Shown here in pieces: positions 33,451 through 41,907 of a stretch of 53,191 bases of DNA (within the stretch, counting starts at the first letter, position 1; each line of letters opens with the position of its first letter). Source of the DNA: Candidatus Corynebacterium gallistercoris (GTDB lineage Bacteria; Actinomycetota; Actinomycetes; Mycobacteriales; Mycobacteriaceae); assembly GCA_019114175.1 (NCBI GenBank), contig DXFZ01000036.1, forward strand, positions 1-53,191, read 5' to 3'. A program made the position numbers and the translations under genes. Below the pieces are notes generated by a model. The model was not told where the DNA came from. It saw only the letters and a list, made by a program, of their open reading frames with translations, and did no database searches.

Positions 33451-34209
33451 CTACAGCGGGAGCTTGCGCACGATCGCCTGCGGCAGGTTGCGCAGGATGA
33501 ACATGATCGGCTGGAACAGGGGGTGCACCCACACCACGGGCTTGCGGTTATCCACTGCCTTGGCGATGGCCTTGGCCACATCCTCCTTGTTCACCGTCAG
33601 CGGCGCATCCTCCAGATCCTTGGTCATGTTGGTCCGCGCCTGACCAGGGCGGACAGTCAACACGCGCACACCTGTGCCGCGCAGGGCCTCGCCCAGCATG
33701 CGGTAGAAGCCATCCACGCCGGCCTTGGCGGAGCCGTACACAAAGTTGGACCGGCGGGCCATGGTGCCAGCCACGGAGGAGAACACCACGATCTGCCCGT
33801 GACCCTGCTTCTTGAAGCGCTCTGCCAGCAGCACACCCACGGACACGGCACCGGTGTAGTTCACCTGAGCCGCCTGCACGGCCAGCTTCTGGTTCGTCCA
33901 CTGCTGTTCGTTATCGCCCAGGATACCGAAGGCGACGATGGCGATATCCACGTCCCCACCAGCGAAGATCTCGTCCATCACGGCCGGGTGGGAGTCAAAA
34001 TCCACCGCGTCAAAGCCGACCTCCACAACCTCGGAGGCACCAGCGGCCTTCACCCGAGAGGTGGCGGAATCCAGGGACTCGCCAGGCCGCGCGGCAAGGA
34101 TCACGCGGGCGGGGCCACGGGTGAGGAACTCCTCCACCACGGCCAGGCCCATGTCAGACGCGCCGCCCAGCAGCAGGATGTTCTGGGGTTTACCTACAGC
34201 ATCAATCAT
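33451..34209 (-). CDS. dprE2: Decaprenylphosphoryl-2-keto-ribose reductase
   Basis: 252 residues. Short-chain dehydrogenase with LLLGGASDMGLAVVEEF, the catalytic YGSAKAG (Tyr/Lys) after VVFSSVAG, and PGQARTNM. With DprE1 it epimerises decaprenylphosphoryl ribose to the arabinose donor for arabinogalactan and lipoarabinomannan. ATG 34209 has AAGGAG 6 nt upstream. Only 10 nt separate it from dprE1. In related genomes aftA/emb genes follow; here an MFS gene and a type III system lie there instead. Confidence 0.95.
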   Translation of the reverse strand: MIDAVGKPQNILLLGGASDMGLAVVEEFLTRGPARVILAARPGESLDSATSRVKAAGASEVVEVGFDAVDFDSHPAVMDEIFAGGDVDIAIVAFGILGDNEQQWTNQKLAVQAAQVNYTGAVSVGVLLAERFKKQGHGQIVVFSSVAGTMARRSNFVYGSAKAGVDGFYRMLGEALRGTGVRVLTVRPGQARTNMTKDLEDAPLTVNKEDVAKAIAKAVDNRKPVVWVHPLFQPIMFILRNLPQAIVRKLPL

Positions 34210-34219
34210 GTGTTTCTCC

Positions 34220-35632
34220 TTAAAGTTCCAGGCGGCGGGACATATCGGATGCGAAAACGCCCGTGGGGTCAATGTTCTTGCGGGTCTCCAACCAGCCGGG
34301 CAGGCCGGGGTACATCTTGTGGAAGTTCTCCGCGCTCGTACGGGACTCCTTGGCCAGGTACAACCGGCCGCCGAACTCCATGACGCGGCGGTCCAGGTCA
34401 TCCAGGAAGGTGCCCAGGCCCGGCTTGATCGGGAAGTCCACGCACACGTTCCAGCCCGGCATTGGGTAGGAGAGCGGTGCCCGGTTGCCTTCACCAAACA
34501 GCTTGAATACGTTCAGGGCGGAGTAGTGGCCGGAGGCCTGGATATCGCGGATGATCTGCTTGAATGGCTCCACCGCGTCCATCGGGACCACAAACTGGTA
34601 CTGCAGGAAGCCCTTGGAACCGTAGCCGCGGTTCCACTCGCCGATGAGGTCCAGCGGCTGGTAGAACTGCGTCAGGTTCTGCACGGAGTTGCGGTACTCG
34701 CCAGACTTCAGCCACCACAGCTCACCAATGGCCACCATGGAGAGCTTGTTCATGGTGAAGCTGGGGAAGATGTCCGGCACCGTCATCAGCTGCGGGGCGT
34801 TGAACTTCAGCGGATCCTTCGCCAACTTCGGGGCCAGCTCTTGGAGCTGATCCAACGTCGCCAAAGAACCACGGGAAATCGCCGCGCGCCCCAGCTTCTT
34901 GCCTCCGGAGATGGCGTCAAACCAGGCTGAGGAATAGGTGTAGTTGTGCTCGGAGCCATCGGAGTGGAACTCGATGGTCTCGTCCAGGCTGTGGGTCAGG
35001 TCGCCATCGGCGATAAAGTAGGCGGTCTCCGTCTTCGTCATCCGGATCTTCGCCCGCAGAATGATGCCGGTCAGGCCCATGCCGCCCACGGTCGCCCAGA
35101 ACAGCTCGCCATCCGGGTCATCCGCGGACCCCTCCGGCTCCAGGTGCAGCACCCGGCCATCGGCCACGAGCAGCTCCATGGAGGCAACGTGGTCACCGAA
35201 GGATCCCGCAGAGTGGTGGTTCTTGCCGTGAATATCCGGGCCAATGGCACCGCCGATCGTCACCTGGCGGGTACCCGGCAGCACCGGCACCCACAGGCCG
35301 TAGGGCAGCGCGGCCTTCATCAGCTGATCCAGCGTCACGCCCGCATCTACGTCCACCAGCGCAGACTCCGGGTCGATGCTGTGGATGTGGTTGAGCTCTT
35401 GCATGTCAATGACCAGGCCACCGGCGTTCATCGCCGGGTCACCGTAGGAGCGGCCCATGCCGCGTGCGATCACTCCGCGGCGCAGGTGATCCGGCTTGTC
35501 CGCGTTATCGTCCGCCACCCGTGCCACGGCCTGGGCGATCACGTCCACATCGGGTGTGGAGAGAACTTCTGCCGTGGTCGGGGCGGTGCGGCCCCATCCG
35601 GTGAGAGTCTTCGTGCTGGTATGCAATTCCAT
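34220..35632 (-). CDS. dprE1: Decaprenylphosphoryl-ribose oxidase
   Basis: 470 residues. FAD-binding VAO-type domain ([45 protein letters not shown]) and a C-terminal substrate domain with [19 protein letters not shown]. The cysteine after that (VCVDF, residue 397) corresponds by context to Cys387 of M. tuberculosis DprE1, the residue attacked by benzothiazinones. ATG 35632 ([16 protein letters not shown]) is the conserved start. Operon with dprE2 and probably the small gene upstream (10 nt gap). Confidence 0.96.
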   Translation of the reverse strand: MELHTSTKTLTGWGRTAPTTAEVLSTPDVDVIAQAVARVADDNADKPDHLRRGVIARGMGRSYGDPAMNAGGLVIDMQELNHIHSIDPESALVDVDAGVTLDQLMKAALPYGLWVPVLPGTRQVTIGGAIGPDIHGKNHHSAGSFGDHVASMELLVADGRVLHLEPEGSADDPDGELFWATVGGMGLTGIILRAKIRMTKTETAYFIADGDLTHSLDETIEFHSDGSEHNYTYSSAWFDAISGGKKLGRAAISRGSLATLDQLQELAPKLAKDPLKFNAPQLMTVPDIFPSFTMNKLSMVAIGELWWLKSGEYRNSVQNLTQFYQPLDLIGEWNRGYGSKGFLQYQFVVPMDAVEPFKQIIRDIQASGHYSALNVFKLFGEGNRAPLSYPMPGWNVCVDFPIKPGLGTFLDDLDRRVMEFGGRLYLAKESRTSAENFHKMYPGLPGWLETRKNIDPTGVFASDMSRRLEL

Positions 35633-35642
35633 GTGTTCCACC

Positions 35643-35936
35643 CTAATACAGGTCCATGATCTTCCGGATCTCCTCCGGAAGCTCCTCAATGCTGGTAATT
35701 TCCGGCCCCTCATACTCGTTGAGCAGCTGCGTGACGTGCCGGCGCGTGGTGCTATCCATGATCGGTAGCTCCTGGGCCATCATGCGTGTCATGTACTCGT
35801 TGAGCGGCAGGTTCGTTCTCGCGGAGGCTTCATAGCTGCTTTTTTCTCCGACGCCACCAACCCTCAGCGGGTTCGCGCGCTGCTCCTGGTCTTCCGGTGT
35901 GCGCTTCTTGCGGGAAAAGAAGTCAAAAACTGCCAT
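35643..35936 (-). CDS. Small hypothetical protein upstream of dprE1
   Basis: 97 residues, hydrophilic, with no membrane segment. Begins [20 protein letters not shown]-terminal half has [53 protein letters not shown], predicted helical and acidic. Unknown function. ATG 35936 lies 7 nt after TATGCT (leaderless), so the dprE1-dprE2 operon may begin here. The middle ([15 protein letters not shown]) is encoded by a copy of the dispersed motif. Confidence 0.7.
   Translation of the reverse strand: MAVFDFFSRKKRTPEDQEQRANPLRVGGVGEKSSYEASARTNLPLNEYMTRMMAQELPIMDSTTRRHVTQLLNEYEGPEITSIEELPEEIRKIMDLY
35840..35863 (+). repeat. Dispersed motif, copy 11 (inside small gene)
   Basis: TTTTTT, CTCCGACGCCACCAACC; one strand encodes [10 protein letters not shown]. 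Confidence 0.6.
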
Positions 35937-35943
35937 AATGGGC

Positions 35944-35949
35944 AGCATA
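35944..35949 (-). promoter_or_regulatory. -10 box for the dprE1 operon (leaderless)
   Basis: TATGCT on the minus strand, 7 nt before ATG 35936. Confidence 0.45.
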
Positions 35950-35998
35950 CGGCGCAGGGGATCGGCCCCTGCAGCACCACACGGAAGGGAGCCCCACG

Positions 35999-36487
35999 TT
36001 GTCACGGAATTCACAGCTTCAACCCTGGGGAGCGCGGGCAGGGAGCATCGCCGCCGTGACAGTGGCTGCCTTGGGGTGGTACGCGCCGAAGGACTTCAGG
36101 GTGCCAGGGTGGAAGCGTGGAGTAGTTCAGGTAACCGCAGCTGCGGTCGGGATCGGCGCTTCCGCCTTACTCCAGAGCGGGTGCACGCACGCCGCACAGT
36201 CACAGCGGCCTCACGCTGACCTACAGTTTGCGCAGAACGTTGCTGGTCAGCAGCCCATTCTCAGCATTCAAGATGGTGCCGCGGAGCCGGATCGAAAGCC
36301 ACTGGGTGTAGCCACGCTGATTGCGATCTTCGTCGCCGTGCTCGCCGTGGTACTCCTGCCCACCATCTGGATTGACCGCAAGGTTCCCGCATGGCTGGCG
36401 AAGAAGGGCGTGCGCTACCCTCACACTGCGTGGGGACTGGTTAACGCCGCAGTAGCGGCTGCGGCAGTAGCGACCGAGCGCCGATAG
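35999..36487 (+). CDS. Hypothetical membrane protein
   Basis: 162 residues from TTG 35999, with GGAAGGGA about 10 nt ahead. Two or three hydrophobic segments: AGSIAAVTVAALGWYA, VVQVTAAAVGIGASALL and ATLIAIFVAVLAVVLLPTIW. A polar loop (about 65-105) contains one cysteine and many Gln residues. Ends in a short Ala-rich helix. No family recognised. Divergent from the dprE operon. Confidence 0.65.
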   Translation: MSRNSQLQPWGARAGSIAAVTVAALGWYAPKDFRVPGWKRGVVQVTAAAVGIGASALLQSGCTHAAQSQRPHADLQFAQNVAGQQPILSIQDGAAEPDRKPLGVATLIAIFVAVLAVVLLPTIWIDRKVPAWLAKKGVRYPHTAWGLVNAAVAAAAVATERR

Positions 36488-36497
36488 GAAACCTCGC

Positions 36498-36503
36498 TAC
36501 AGT
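36498..36503 (+). promoter_or_regulatory. -10 box of hypothetical gene 36512 (leaderless)
   Basis: TACAGT followed by 8 nt and the ATG at 36512. Confidence 0.4.
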
Positions 36504-36511
36504 GGGGTGGC

Positions 36512-37138
36512 ATGAGCGATACCGCAACCACCACCTTTGAGCCCATCCTGGTCGTGGCCACCGCCGAAACCGACGGTGGCCACACCCACGCCATCTGGCA
36601 AGTAGAAACTGACCCTGAGGTGCAGCGCGGGGATTTCAGTGGCGCCTGGCTGGTCACCCCAGAAGGCATCCAAGGCTTCGCCGGTGACGCTGAATGGATC
36701 AAAGATAGGCACGATCCGCAGGCCATGCTCCAGGCTCTTCTGCGTTACCCGGTTCTTCTGACAGACCCGGATGGGGTGGGGCGGAGGATTGTTGAGGGTG
36801 CCGTCGCCAAAGAAAAAATCATCGACCAACCAGCGACAGAGAAGGCAGCCACCCAGGCCATCGAGGACGCGAAAGAAACCTACGCGGCTGAGTTCCCCGG
36901 CAAGCGGCAACCGGCCTGGGGGAGCATCGGGCCGATCGCCCCAGTGGACGCGCCGGCACCCGAAGGCCACGGGGAGAACGCGGCCGCGGTGATCGCCGAA
37001 GCGATGGCCACGGCCAAGGGGTTGCGTGCATGGATCCGAGACTTCAACGCCTTCGACAAGCTGCGAGTGCGCCGGTTAGGGCAGGTCACGCAGTTGCACA
37101 GCGAACTCACGGGAGTGCCGCTACGCTTTAGTTCATGA
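36512..37138 (+). CDS. Hypothetical protein, paired with the next gene
   Basis: 208 residues, soluble and acidic. N-terminal part FEPILVVATAETDGGHTHAIWQVET then RGDFSGAWLVTPEGIQGFAGDAEWI suggests an alpha/beta domain. The centre (EGAVAKEKIIDQPATEKA) includes a dispersed-motif copy. The end is helical and basic (LRAWIRDFNAFDKLRVRRLGQ). No family recognised. It overlaps the next gene by 4 nt (ATGA), so the two products probably act together. Confidence 0.65.
   Translation: MSDTATTTFEPILVVATAETDGGHTHAIWQVETDPEVQRGDFSGAWLVTPEGIQGFAGDAEWIKDRHDPQAMLQALLRYPVLLTDPDGVGRRIVEGAVAKEKIIDQPATEKAATQAIEDAKETYAAEFPGKRQPAWGSIGPIAPVDAPAPEGHGENAAAVIAEAMATAKGLRAWIRDFNAFDKLRVRRLGQVTQLHSELTGVPLRFSS
36794..36818 (-). 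repeat. Dispersed motif, copy 12 (inside hypothetical gene)
   Basis: GAGGGTGCCGTCGCC, AAAG, AAAAAA; one core mismatch. Encodes EGAVAKEK. Confidence 0.6.
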
Positions 37139-37776
37139 AAAGTCAGCGGGTGACCACGTTCCCGGGGAGGGACGCGGAAATTGCCGACCTCGCACGCCGA
37201 TGGGCACACTGGGACAAGCCGGACCGGGGCGGGGTCATGGACTGGGCGTGGCCCGATGTAGACGGGGAGCGGGAGTACGCGGACGCGGATGAGGGGCCGA
37301 GCGAGGCGGAGATCGCGGAGGTGTTGGGGCTCGTCAGGCCGGAGCTGCGGGACATTTTGGCTGACTTGGATGCAGCAGCGCACGTTGAGATCATCCCGGT
37401 GCTGCAGACCCTAGGGTTGGACCGGGCTGCATCAGTGGGGGCGCCGGTGGCGGAAACGCTGGCGGACGTGCCCGTGGAAGTACACAGCGTTGGCCGACTG
37501 GCGGCGTGGGGGCGGCTCACCGGATTGTCCTTGCTGGCCGGTGGGGACGTGGCGGATCAGCTGGCGGTGGAGTTCATGGCAGCAGCGGGGTACCCGGGGA
37601 TGAGCCGAAAGCAGGTGCGGGAGGAATGCGCGCAGACGCGGAGGGTGTTGGCGCTGGTGGGGGCGGACTCGTGGCCGGGTGATTCGGGGAAGGGGGCGGG
37701 CAATGTCCGGCCGCTCATCCCGCGGATTACCGTGGCGCAACAGCTGGAAGTGTACCGCTTCCTGCTGCAGCGCTAG
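37135..37776 (+). CDS. Hypothetical protein, coupled to gene 36512
   Basis: 213 residues, soluble and Ala/Leu/Val-rich. Acidic N-terminal third (DVDGEREYADADEGPSEAEI) and a helical remainder with RVLALVGADSWPGDSGKGAGNVRPLIPRIT near the end. No catalytic motif or membrane segment that I recognise. Starts inside the stop of the previous gene (ATGA). Convergent with the GtrA genes, 19 bp from the first. Confidence 0.65.
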   Translation: MKSQRVTTFPGRDAEIADLARRWAHWDKPDRGGVMDWAWPDVDGEREYADADEGPSEAEIAEVLGLVRPELRDILADLDAAAHVEIIPVLQTLGLDRAASVGAPVAETLADVPVEVHSVGRLAAWGRLTGLSLLAGGDVADQLAVEFMAAAGYPGMSRKQVREECAQTRRVLALVGADSWPGDSGKGAGNVRPLIPRITVAQQLEVYRFLLQR

Positions 37777-37795
37777 TGGCTGCCAAGGCCTGCGC

Positions 37796-38245
37796 CTACT
37801 TCTTGAAGATGAGGAACTTCTGGATAACGAAGTTCAATACCGTTGCAGTGCCTTGGGCGATAACAAAGCTGAAAAGCCGCACCCAGAAGTCATTGAGTTC
37901 CCATCCTTCCAGCACAGGGATGCTCACGCGGTACAGTCCCACTTGAACCACGAAGGTCAACAGGTATGTGGCCATCGTGATGAGGAACCGCTTCATGGAT
38001 GGCTCTGCCTGGAAGGTCCAGCGACGGTTGATGAAATACGCGGTGAGGGTGCCGAGCACAAAGCCTAGGGACTTTGCCAGCGTGTCGCCGAACCCCAGCC
38101 AAAAGGTGAAGATGGCGGTGGAGCCGAAATCAACGATGGCGCTGAAGCCGCCCACGAGGACGAACTTCACCAGCTGGGATTCCATCATGGCGCTCGCCGG
38201 GTAGTGCTTGGCCCACGGCTGGCCGCCAACGGTCTTTTTCTTCAA
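37796..38245 (-). CDS. GtrA-family membrane protein (short)
   Basis: 149 residues with four helices. LVKFVLVGGFSAIVDFGSTAIF and GFVLGTLTAYFINRRWTF are the GtrA signatures; the last helix is RLFSFVIAQGTATVLNFVI. GtrA proteins assist transfer of polyprenyl-phosphate sugars across the membrane; Rv3789 near dprE1 of M. tuberculosis is a relative. Start TTG 38245 has GGAGG 8 nt upstream. Directly follows the longer gtrA gene. Confidence 0.88.
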   Translation of the reverse strand: MKKKTVGGQPWAKHYPASAMMESQLVKFVLVGGFSAIVDFGSTAIFTFWLGFGDTLAKSLGFVLGTLTAYFINRRWTFQAEPSMKRFLITMATYLLTFVVQVGLYRVSIPVLEGWELNDFWVRLFSFVIAQGTATVLNFVIQKFLIFKK

Positions 38246-38248
38246 CGG

Positions 38249-38956
38249 TTAGGCCTCCGGCTTGTGTTCTTTGGTGGTTTCGGCATCCCCAAGCGCCGCG
38301 GGATCTGGGTCAACTCCCGCTGCCCGGGCTGGGATCTCCCGCACGCTTTTTGTCTTCTCCGCAGGCAGGGAGCGGAATGTCCACAGCTTGTTGAAGATGA
38401 AGTTGGCCGGGATAGCGAACATCACGCCGATGAAGTTGCCCCAGTATTCCGGCGTGCGCAGACCAGTGGAGCCATCAAACACTTCCGTGCTGAGCGCGAT
38501 GGGAGAGTCCGGATTCAGCAGAGCCGTGGCCACCGCCAGGCTGATGAGAAGGCCGAACACGCCCACCGCCATGAATTGCGGCAGCTGCTTCCACCACGCG
38601 CGCTTCGGAGCGCCGGAGAAGGTCCAGTAGCGGTTGAGCGCGAAGTTCCAGATGTTGGCCACGATGAACGCCAACACCTGGAATACGTGGAACCAGCGCA
38701 CGTTGAACTGCGTTCCGGCGATGTTCATGAACACATCCAGCGCCGTGTGATCCCAACCCCACTCCAAGGTCTTCTTGGACAGGATGAAGACCCCCTGGTT
38801 CACCAGGAACCCGGACGCGCCAACGATGCCGAAGCGCAGAAACTGCCGGGCGAGCCGCCGCTTGGAGAAGCTGCGGCGCGCAGGCTCCTTCTGCGCTGCT
38901 TCCTGCTGCGCCTGCGCTGGCACGGGCTGGTCGGGTGAAGCTGGGGTCACGGGCAT
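38249..38956 (-). CDS. GtrA-family membrane protein (long)
   Basis: 235 residues. A Gln/Ala-rich soluble N-terminus (about 35), then four helices: FLRFGIVGASGFLVNQGVFIL, FHVFQVLAFIVANIWNFALNRYWTF, FMAVGVFGLLISLAVATALL and GNFIGVMFAIPANFIFNKLWTF, which carries the repeated NxxWTF hallmark. The charged C-terminus is about 40 residues. Likely cooperates with the second GtrA protein and GlfT1 in wall-glycan assembly. Start ATG 38956 or GTG 38950; the AAGG site fits the latter slightly better. Confidence 0.88.
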   Translation of the reverse strand: MPVTPASPDQPVPAQAQQEAAQKEPARRSFSKRRLARQFLRFGIVGASGFLVNQGVFILSKKTLEWGWDHTALDVFMNIAGTQFNVRWFHVFQVLAFIVANIWNFALNRYWTFSGAPKRAWWKQLPQFMAVGVFGLLISLAVATALLNPDSPIALSTEVFDGSTGLRTPEYWGNFIGVMFAIPANFIFNKLWTFRSLPAEKTKSVREIPARAAGVDPDPAALGDAETTKEHKPEA

Positions 38957-39031
38957 CCTTGAGGTGCGAGGTCTCGTTTGAGGTCTAGGCTGGGATCTTG
39001 GTCGATCCCATCATGATAGTGCCTCGTGGCC

Positions 39032-39934
39032 TCATGGCCTATCGAATTGCTCCGCGCGCCCCTTGGAATGTAGCCGCAACCACTCCTTGAAACCCTCCAC
39101 GTCCCGCTTCTGCACCAGGAAGAACCATGCGAAGCGCGCGTATTCCTGCGGTAGGAGTTTACGCATTCCGGGTTGGTTCATGATGTAACCGCGGTTGCGG
39201 TAGGTGAAGAAGCGCTTGAATTCGTTGTCCGGGTATTGCGTGTGCATCTTCCCGCCCAGGATGGGCTTGAATTCATCGCTGCCATCGGGGTGCAGGTAGG
39301 CGGTGGTCAGGCACGTCCCGAAAGGCAACCCGCTGCGCACCAGCCGGCGGTGGTATTCCACTTCATCGCCGCGGATGAATAGGCGGTAATCGGGCACGCC
39401 AATAACTTCCATGGCTTTGGCGCTAATGAGCGCGCCGTTAAACAGGGATGCAATTCCCGGCAGGAAGTCCCCTTCTAGTTCTTTTTTATAGCGACGCCAC
39501 ACCAAGCCCTGCCGCAAAGGAAACGCGAGTTGCTCAGGGGATTCGATGTTGCACACCACCGGGCTGACCTCTTCCAGCCCTTCCTTTTCCGCCACTGCCT
39601 GCAGCGTGGCGAGGACGTGCTCGTCTGCGGGCCGCCCGTCATCATCAGCGCACCAGATTGCGTCCGCGCCCAGTGTGAGGGCGGTGAGGAAACCCAGGGC
39701 GAACCCACCGGCACCACCTAGGTTGGTGGCGGAGCCAACGTAGTGCCCGCGGTCGCCGGCCAGCTCCTCTACCAGGTGCTTTACTGCTGGATCATTGCCG
39801 TTATCCACCACGATGATGTGCTGCACCGTGGCGCCCACCTGGTTGACTACCTGCTCCAGTGAGGCGCGGAGCAGCTCCACCCTGTTGTGGGTGACGATGA
39901 CGGCGGCAACGGTATCTGCTGAACTCAGAGGCAT
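39032..39934 (-). CDS. glfT1: Galactofuranosyltransferase GlfT1
   Basis: 300 residues. GT2 fold: VAAVIVTHNRVELLRASLEQV, the acceptor/donor site VVDNGND, the metal motif WCADDDGRPADEH, then FIRGDEVEYHRRL. It adds the first galactofuranose residues to the decaprenyl-linked rhamnose primer of arabinogalactan (Rv3782 type). The flanking GtrA, FadD and Wzt/Wzm-type genes are the same as around glfT1 in relatives. A dispersed-motif copy is read in frame as GLVWRRYKKELEG, between conserved blocks. Confidence 0.92.
   Translation of the reverse strand: MPLSSADTVAAVIVTHNRVELLRASLEQVVNQVGATVQHIIVVDNGNDPAVKHLVEELAGDRGHYVGSATNLGGAGGFALGFLTALTLGADAIWCADDDGRPADEHVLATLQAVAEKEGLEEVSPVVCNIESPEQLAFPLRQGLVWRRYKKELEGDFLPGIASLFNGALISAKAMEVIGVPDYRLFIRGDEVEYHRRLVRSGLPFGTCLTTAYLHPDGSDEFKPILGGKMHTQYPDNEFKRFFTYRNRGYIMNQPGMRKLLPQEYARFAWFFLVQKRDVEGFKEWLRLHSKGRAEQFDRP
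39482..39505 (+). repeat. Dispersed motif, copy 13 (inside glfT1)
   Basis: TTTTTT, ATA, GCGACGCCACACC; the gene reads VWRRYKKE. Confidence 0.65.
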
Positions 39935-39986
39935 GGGTCTATCTTGCCATGCTCACCGGACAAGCCTGCGCATGTAAACGGTGCGG

Positions 39987-41765
39987 CTACTTGTCCTCCA
40001 GCTCCGTCACGAGCTCCTGAACCTCCCGGCGGCGCACCTTCCCCATCTGGTCGGCGGGCAGCTCATCCACCGCGTGGTAGACACGCGGCACCTTGTACTT
40101 GGTCAGGCGCTCCTGGCAGAAGGACCGCAGCTCGGCTGCGTCCAGCGATGCCCCCTCAGCCAGCACCACGGCCGCGGCCACGGTCTCGGAGCCATCATCC
40201 TTCGGCAGGCCCACCACGGAGGCCTGCTCCACAGAGTCATGCTCCGTGAGAACTTCCTCCACCTCGGCGGGGTACACGTTGAACCCGCCGGTGATGATCA
40301 TTTCCTTGATGCGGGAGACGATCTTGATGAAACCATCGTCCTCCATCACGGCCATGTCCCCGGTGCGGAACCAGTCCTCGTGGAAGGACTTTGCAGTTTC
40401 CTCACTCTTGTTCAGGTAGCCCTTGAATACCTGCGGGCCACGCACGAGCAGCTCGCCGGGCTCGCCATCCGGCATGGTCTCTGCCGGGTTGTCCGGGTCA
40501 GCGATGCGCACCTCGGTGGAGGGGAAGGGCACGCCGATGTAGCCTTCGCGGCCGTGGCCCATGGGGTTGCCCACGATGATCGGCGAGGTCTCGGTCAGCC
40601 CGTAGCCCTCGATGATCTTGCCGCCGGTCATGGACTCCCACTTCTTCACCGTCGCCGCAGGCAGGGCGCTGGCGCCGGAGAAGCTGGCACGCACGCCGTC
40701 GATGGACAGGCCTTCCTTGTCCGCAGCTTCCATGATCTTTTCGTACAGGGTGGGCACGCCCGGCATCCAGGTGGGCATGTTCTTCTTCATGATCTTCATG
40801 ACGAGGTCCATCTCCGGGGCGGGCAGCAGCTGCACCTCGCCGCCGATCATGGGCGCCATGGTGATGTTCATCGTCAGGCCGTAAGCGTGGAAGATCGGCA
40901 GCGCGGCCAGCATGACCTCCGGCTTCTCACCCTTGCCGAGCCCCTCGACCCACTCCAGCCCCTGGCGCAGGTTGGCGATCAAGTTGCGGTGGCTCAGCAC
41001 AGCACCCTTGGGCTTTCCTGTGGTCCCGGAGGTGTACAAGATCAGGGCGGGGTCGGTGGGGTCTAATTTATTTTTGGGTCCGACGCCACCGCGGTAGCCC
41101 CCACCCAGCTCGCTCTTGGCTTTGGACTTCCCCTTCTTCATGAAGTCATCCCAGGCCAGTGCCTCCGGAGCCGGTGAGGTCAGCTTCTCCCGCATCTTCT
41201 TCACCTGCGGGATGGGAAGCTTCAGCGCCCACTTCAGGGGAGTCGGCATTGCGTCCGGGAGGGTAATGGCGATGATGGTGTCCAGCGGGGTGCTGCGCTT
41301 GAGTTGCTCGGCGCAGCCTGCGGACTTGTCCCAGAAGAACGCCACCCGGGCGGCATGATCCTCAAACGGGTGCTGCAGCTCAGCGGCGGTGTACAGCGGG
41401 TTGTGCAGGGTGGGCACGGCGCCGATGGTGAGGATCGCGTAAAACGCGGTGAGGGATTGGGGGCAGTTCGGCGCGGCGATAGCCACGCGCTCGCCGTGCT
41501 TGACCCCCAGCTTGCGCAGCGCGGCAGCGGCTTGGGCCACGTGCTGGCCGTAGTCTGCATAGGTGGTGGACTTGTTGAAGAAGGTGAAGGCCGTGCGGTC
41601 CGCGTAATCCTCAACTCCGCCCCAGAAGACCTCCGGCAGGGTAAAGCCGCGGGGGTTTTCCGCGGGATCATCGAGGTCAATCTCAGGCGCGGTCCACGGT
41701 GTGTAGAGGTCAAGCCACTTTTTGTTGTTGTAGGCCTCTGACGCGGTGGCGGTAGAAGAGCTCAC
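39987..41765 (-). CDS. Long-chain acyl-CoA (fatty acid) ligase
   Basis: 592 residues. AMP-forming enzyme with LILYTSGTTGKPKGAVLSHRN (P-loop), YGLTETSPII, the hinge region WFRTGDMAVMEDDGFIKIVSRIKEMIITGGFNVYP and the C-terminal lysine in PADQMGKVRRRE. Activates fatty acids to acyl-CoA through acyl-AMP. GTG start at 41765. A dispersed-motif copy is read as GGGYRGGVGPKNKLDP directly ahead of the P-loop. The placement beside wzt/glfT1 suggests a link to envelope lipids. Confidence 0.93.
   Translation of the reverse strand: MSSSTATASEAYNNKKWLDLYTPWTAPEIDLDDPAENPRGFTLPEVFWGGVEDYADRTAFTFFNKSTTYADYGQHVAQAAAALRKLGVKHGERVAIAAPNCPQSLTAFYAILTIGAVPTLHNPLYTAAELQHPFEDHAARVAFFWDKSAGCAEQLKRSTPLDTIIAITLPDAMPTPLKWALKLPIPQVKKMREKLTSPAPEALAWDDFMKKGKSKAKSELGGGYRGGVGPKNKLDPTDPALILYTSGTTGKPKGAVLSHRNLIANLRQGLEWVEGLGKGEKPEVMLAALPIFHAYGLTMNITMAPMIGGEVQLLPAPEMDLVMKIMKKNMPTWMPGVPTLYEKIMEAADKEGLSIDGVRASFSGASALPAATVKKWESMTGGKIIEGYGLTETSPIIVGNPMGHGREGYIGVPFPSTEVRIADPDNPAETMPDGEPGELLVRGPQVFKGYLNKSEETAKSFHEDWFRTGDMAVMEDDGFIKIVSRIKEMIITGGFNVYPAEVEEVLTEHDSVEQASVVGLPKDDGSETVAAAVVLAEGASLDAAELRSFCQERLTKYKVPRVYHAVDELPADQMGKVRRREVQELVTELEDK
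41070..41094 (+). repeat. Dispersed motif, copy 14 (inside acyl-CoA ligase)
   Basis: ATTTTTGGGT, CCGACGCCACCGCGG; encodes RGGVGPKNK before the ATP-binding loop. Confidence 0.6.
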
Positions 41766-41907
41766 GGTGCCTGCACTTTCCTTTATGTTTTGGATCTAGA
41801 ATTATCAGTATTGTGCTTCGTTCTAGAGGGTACTCGCAGAATCCGCGTTGTCATTCAAACCGCATATTTACCCCCAAAGTGAGCTGACTCACCCCTGCGG
41901 GGCGCGC

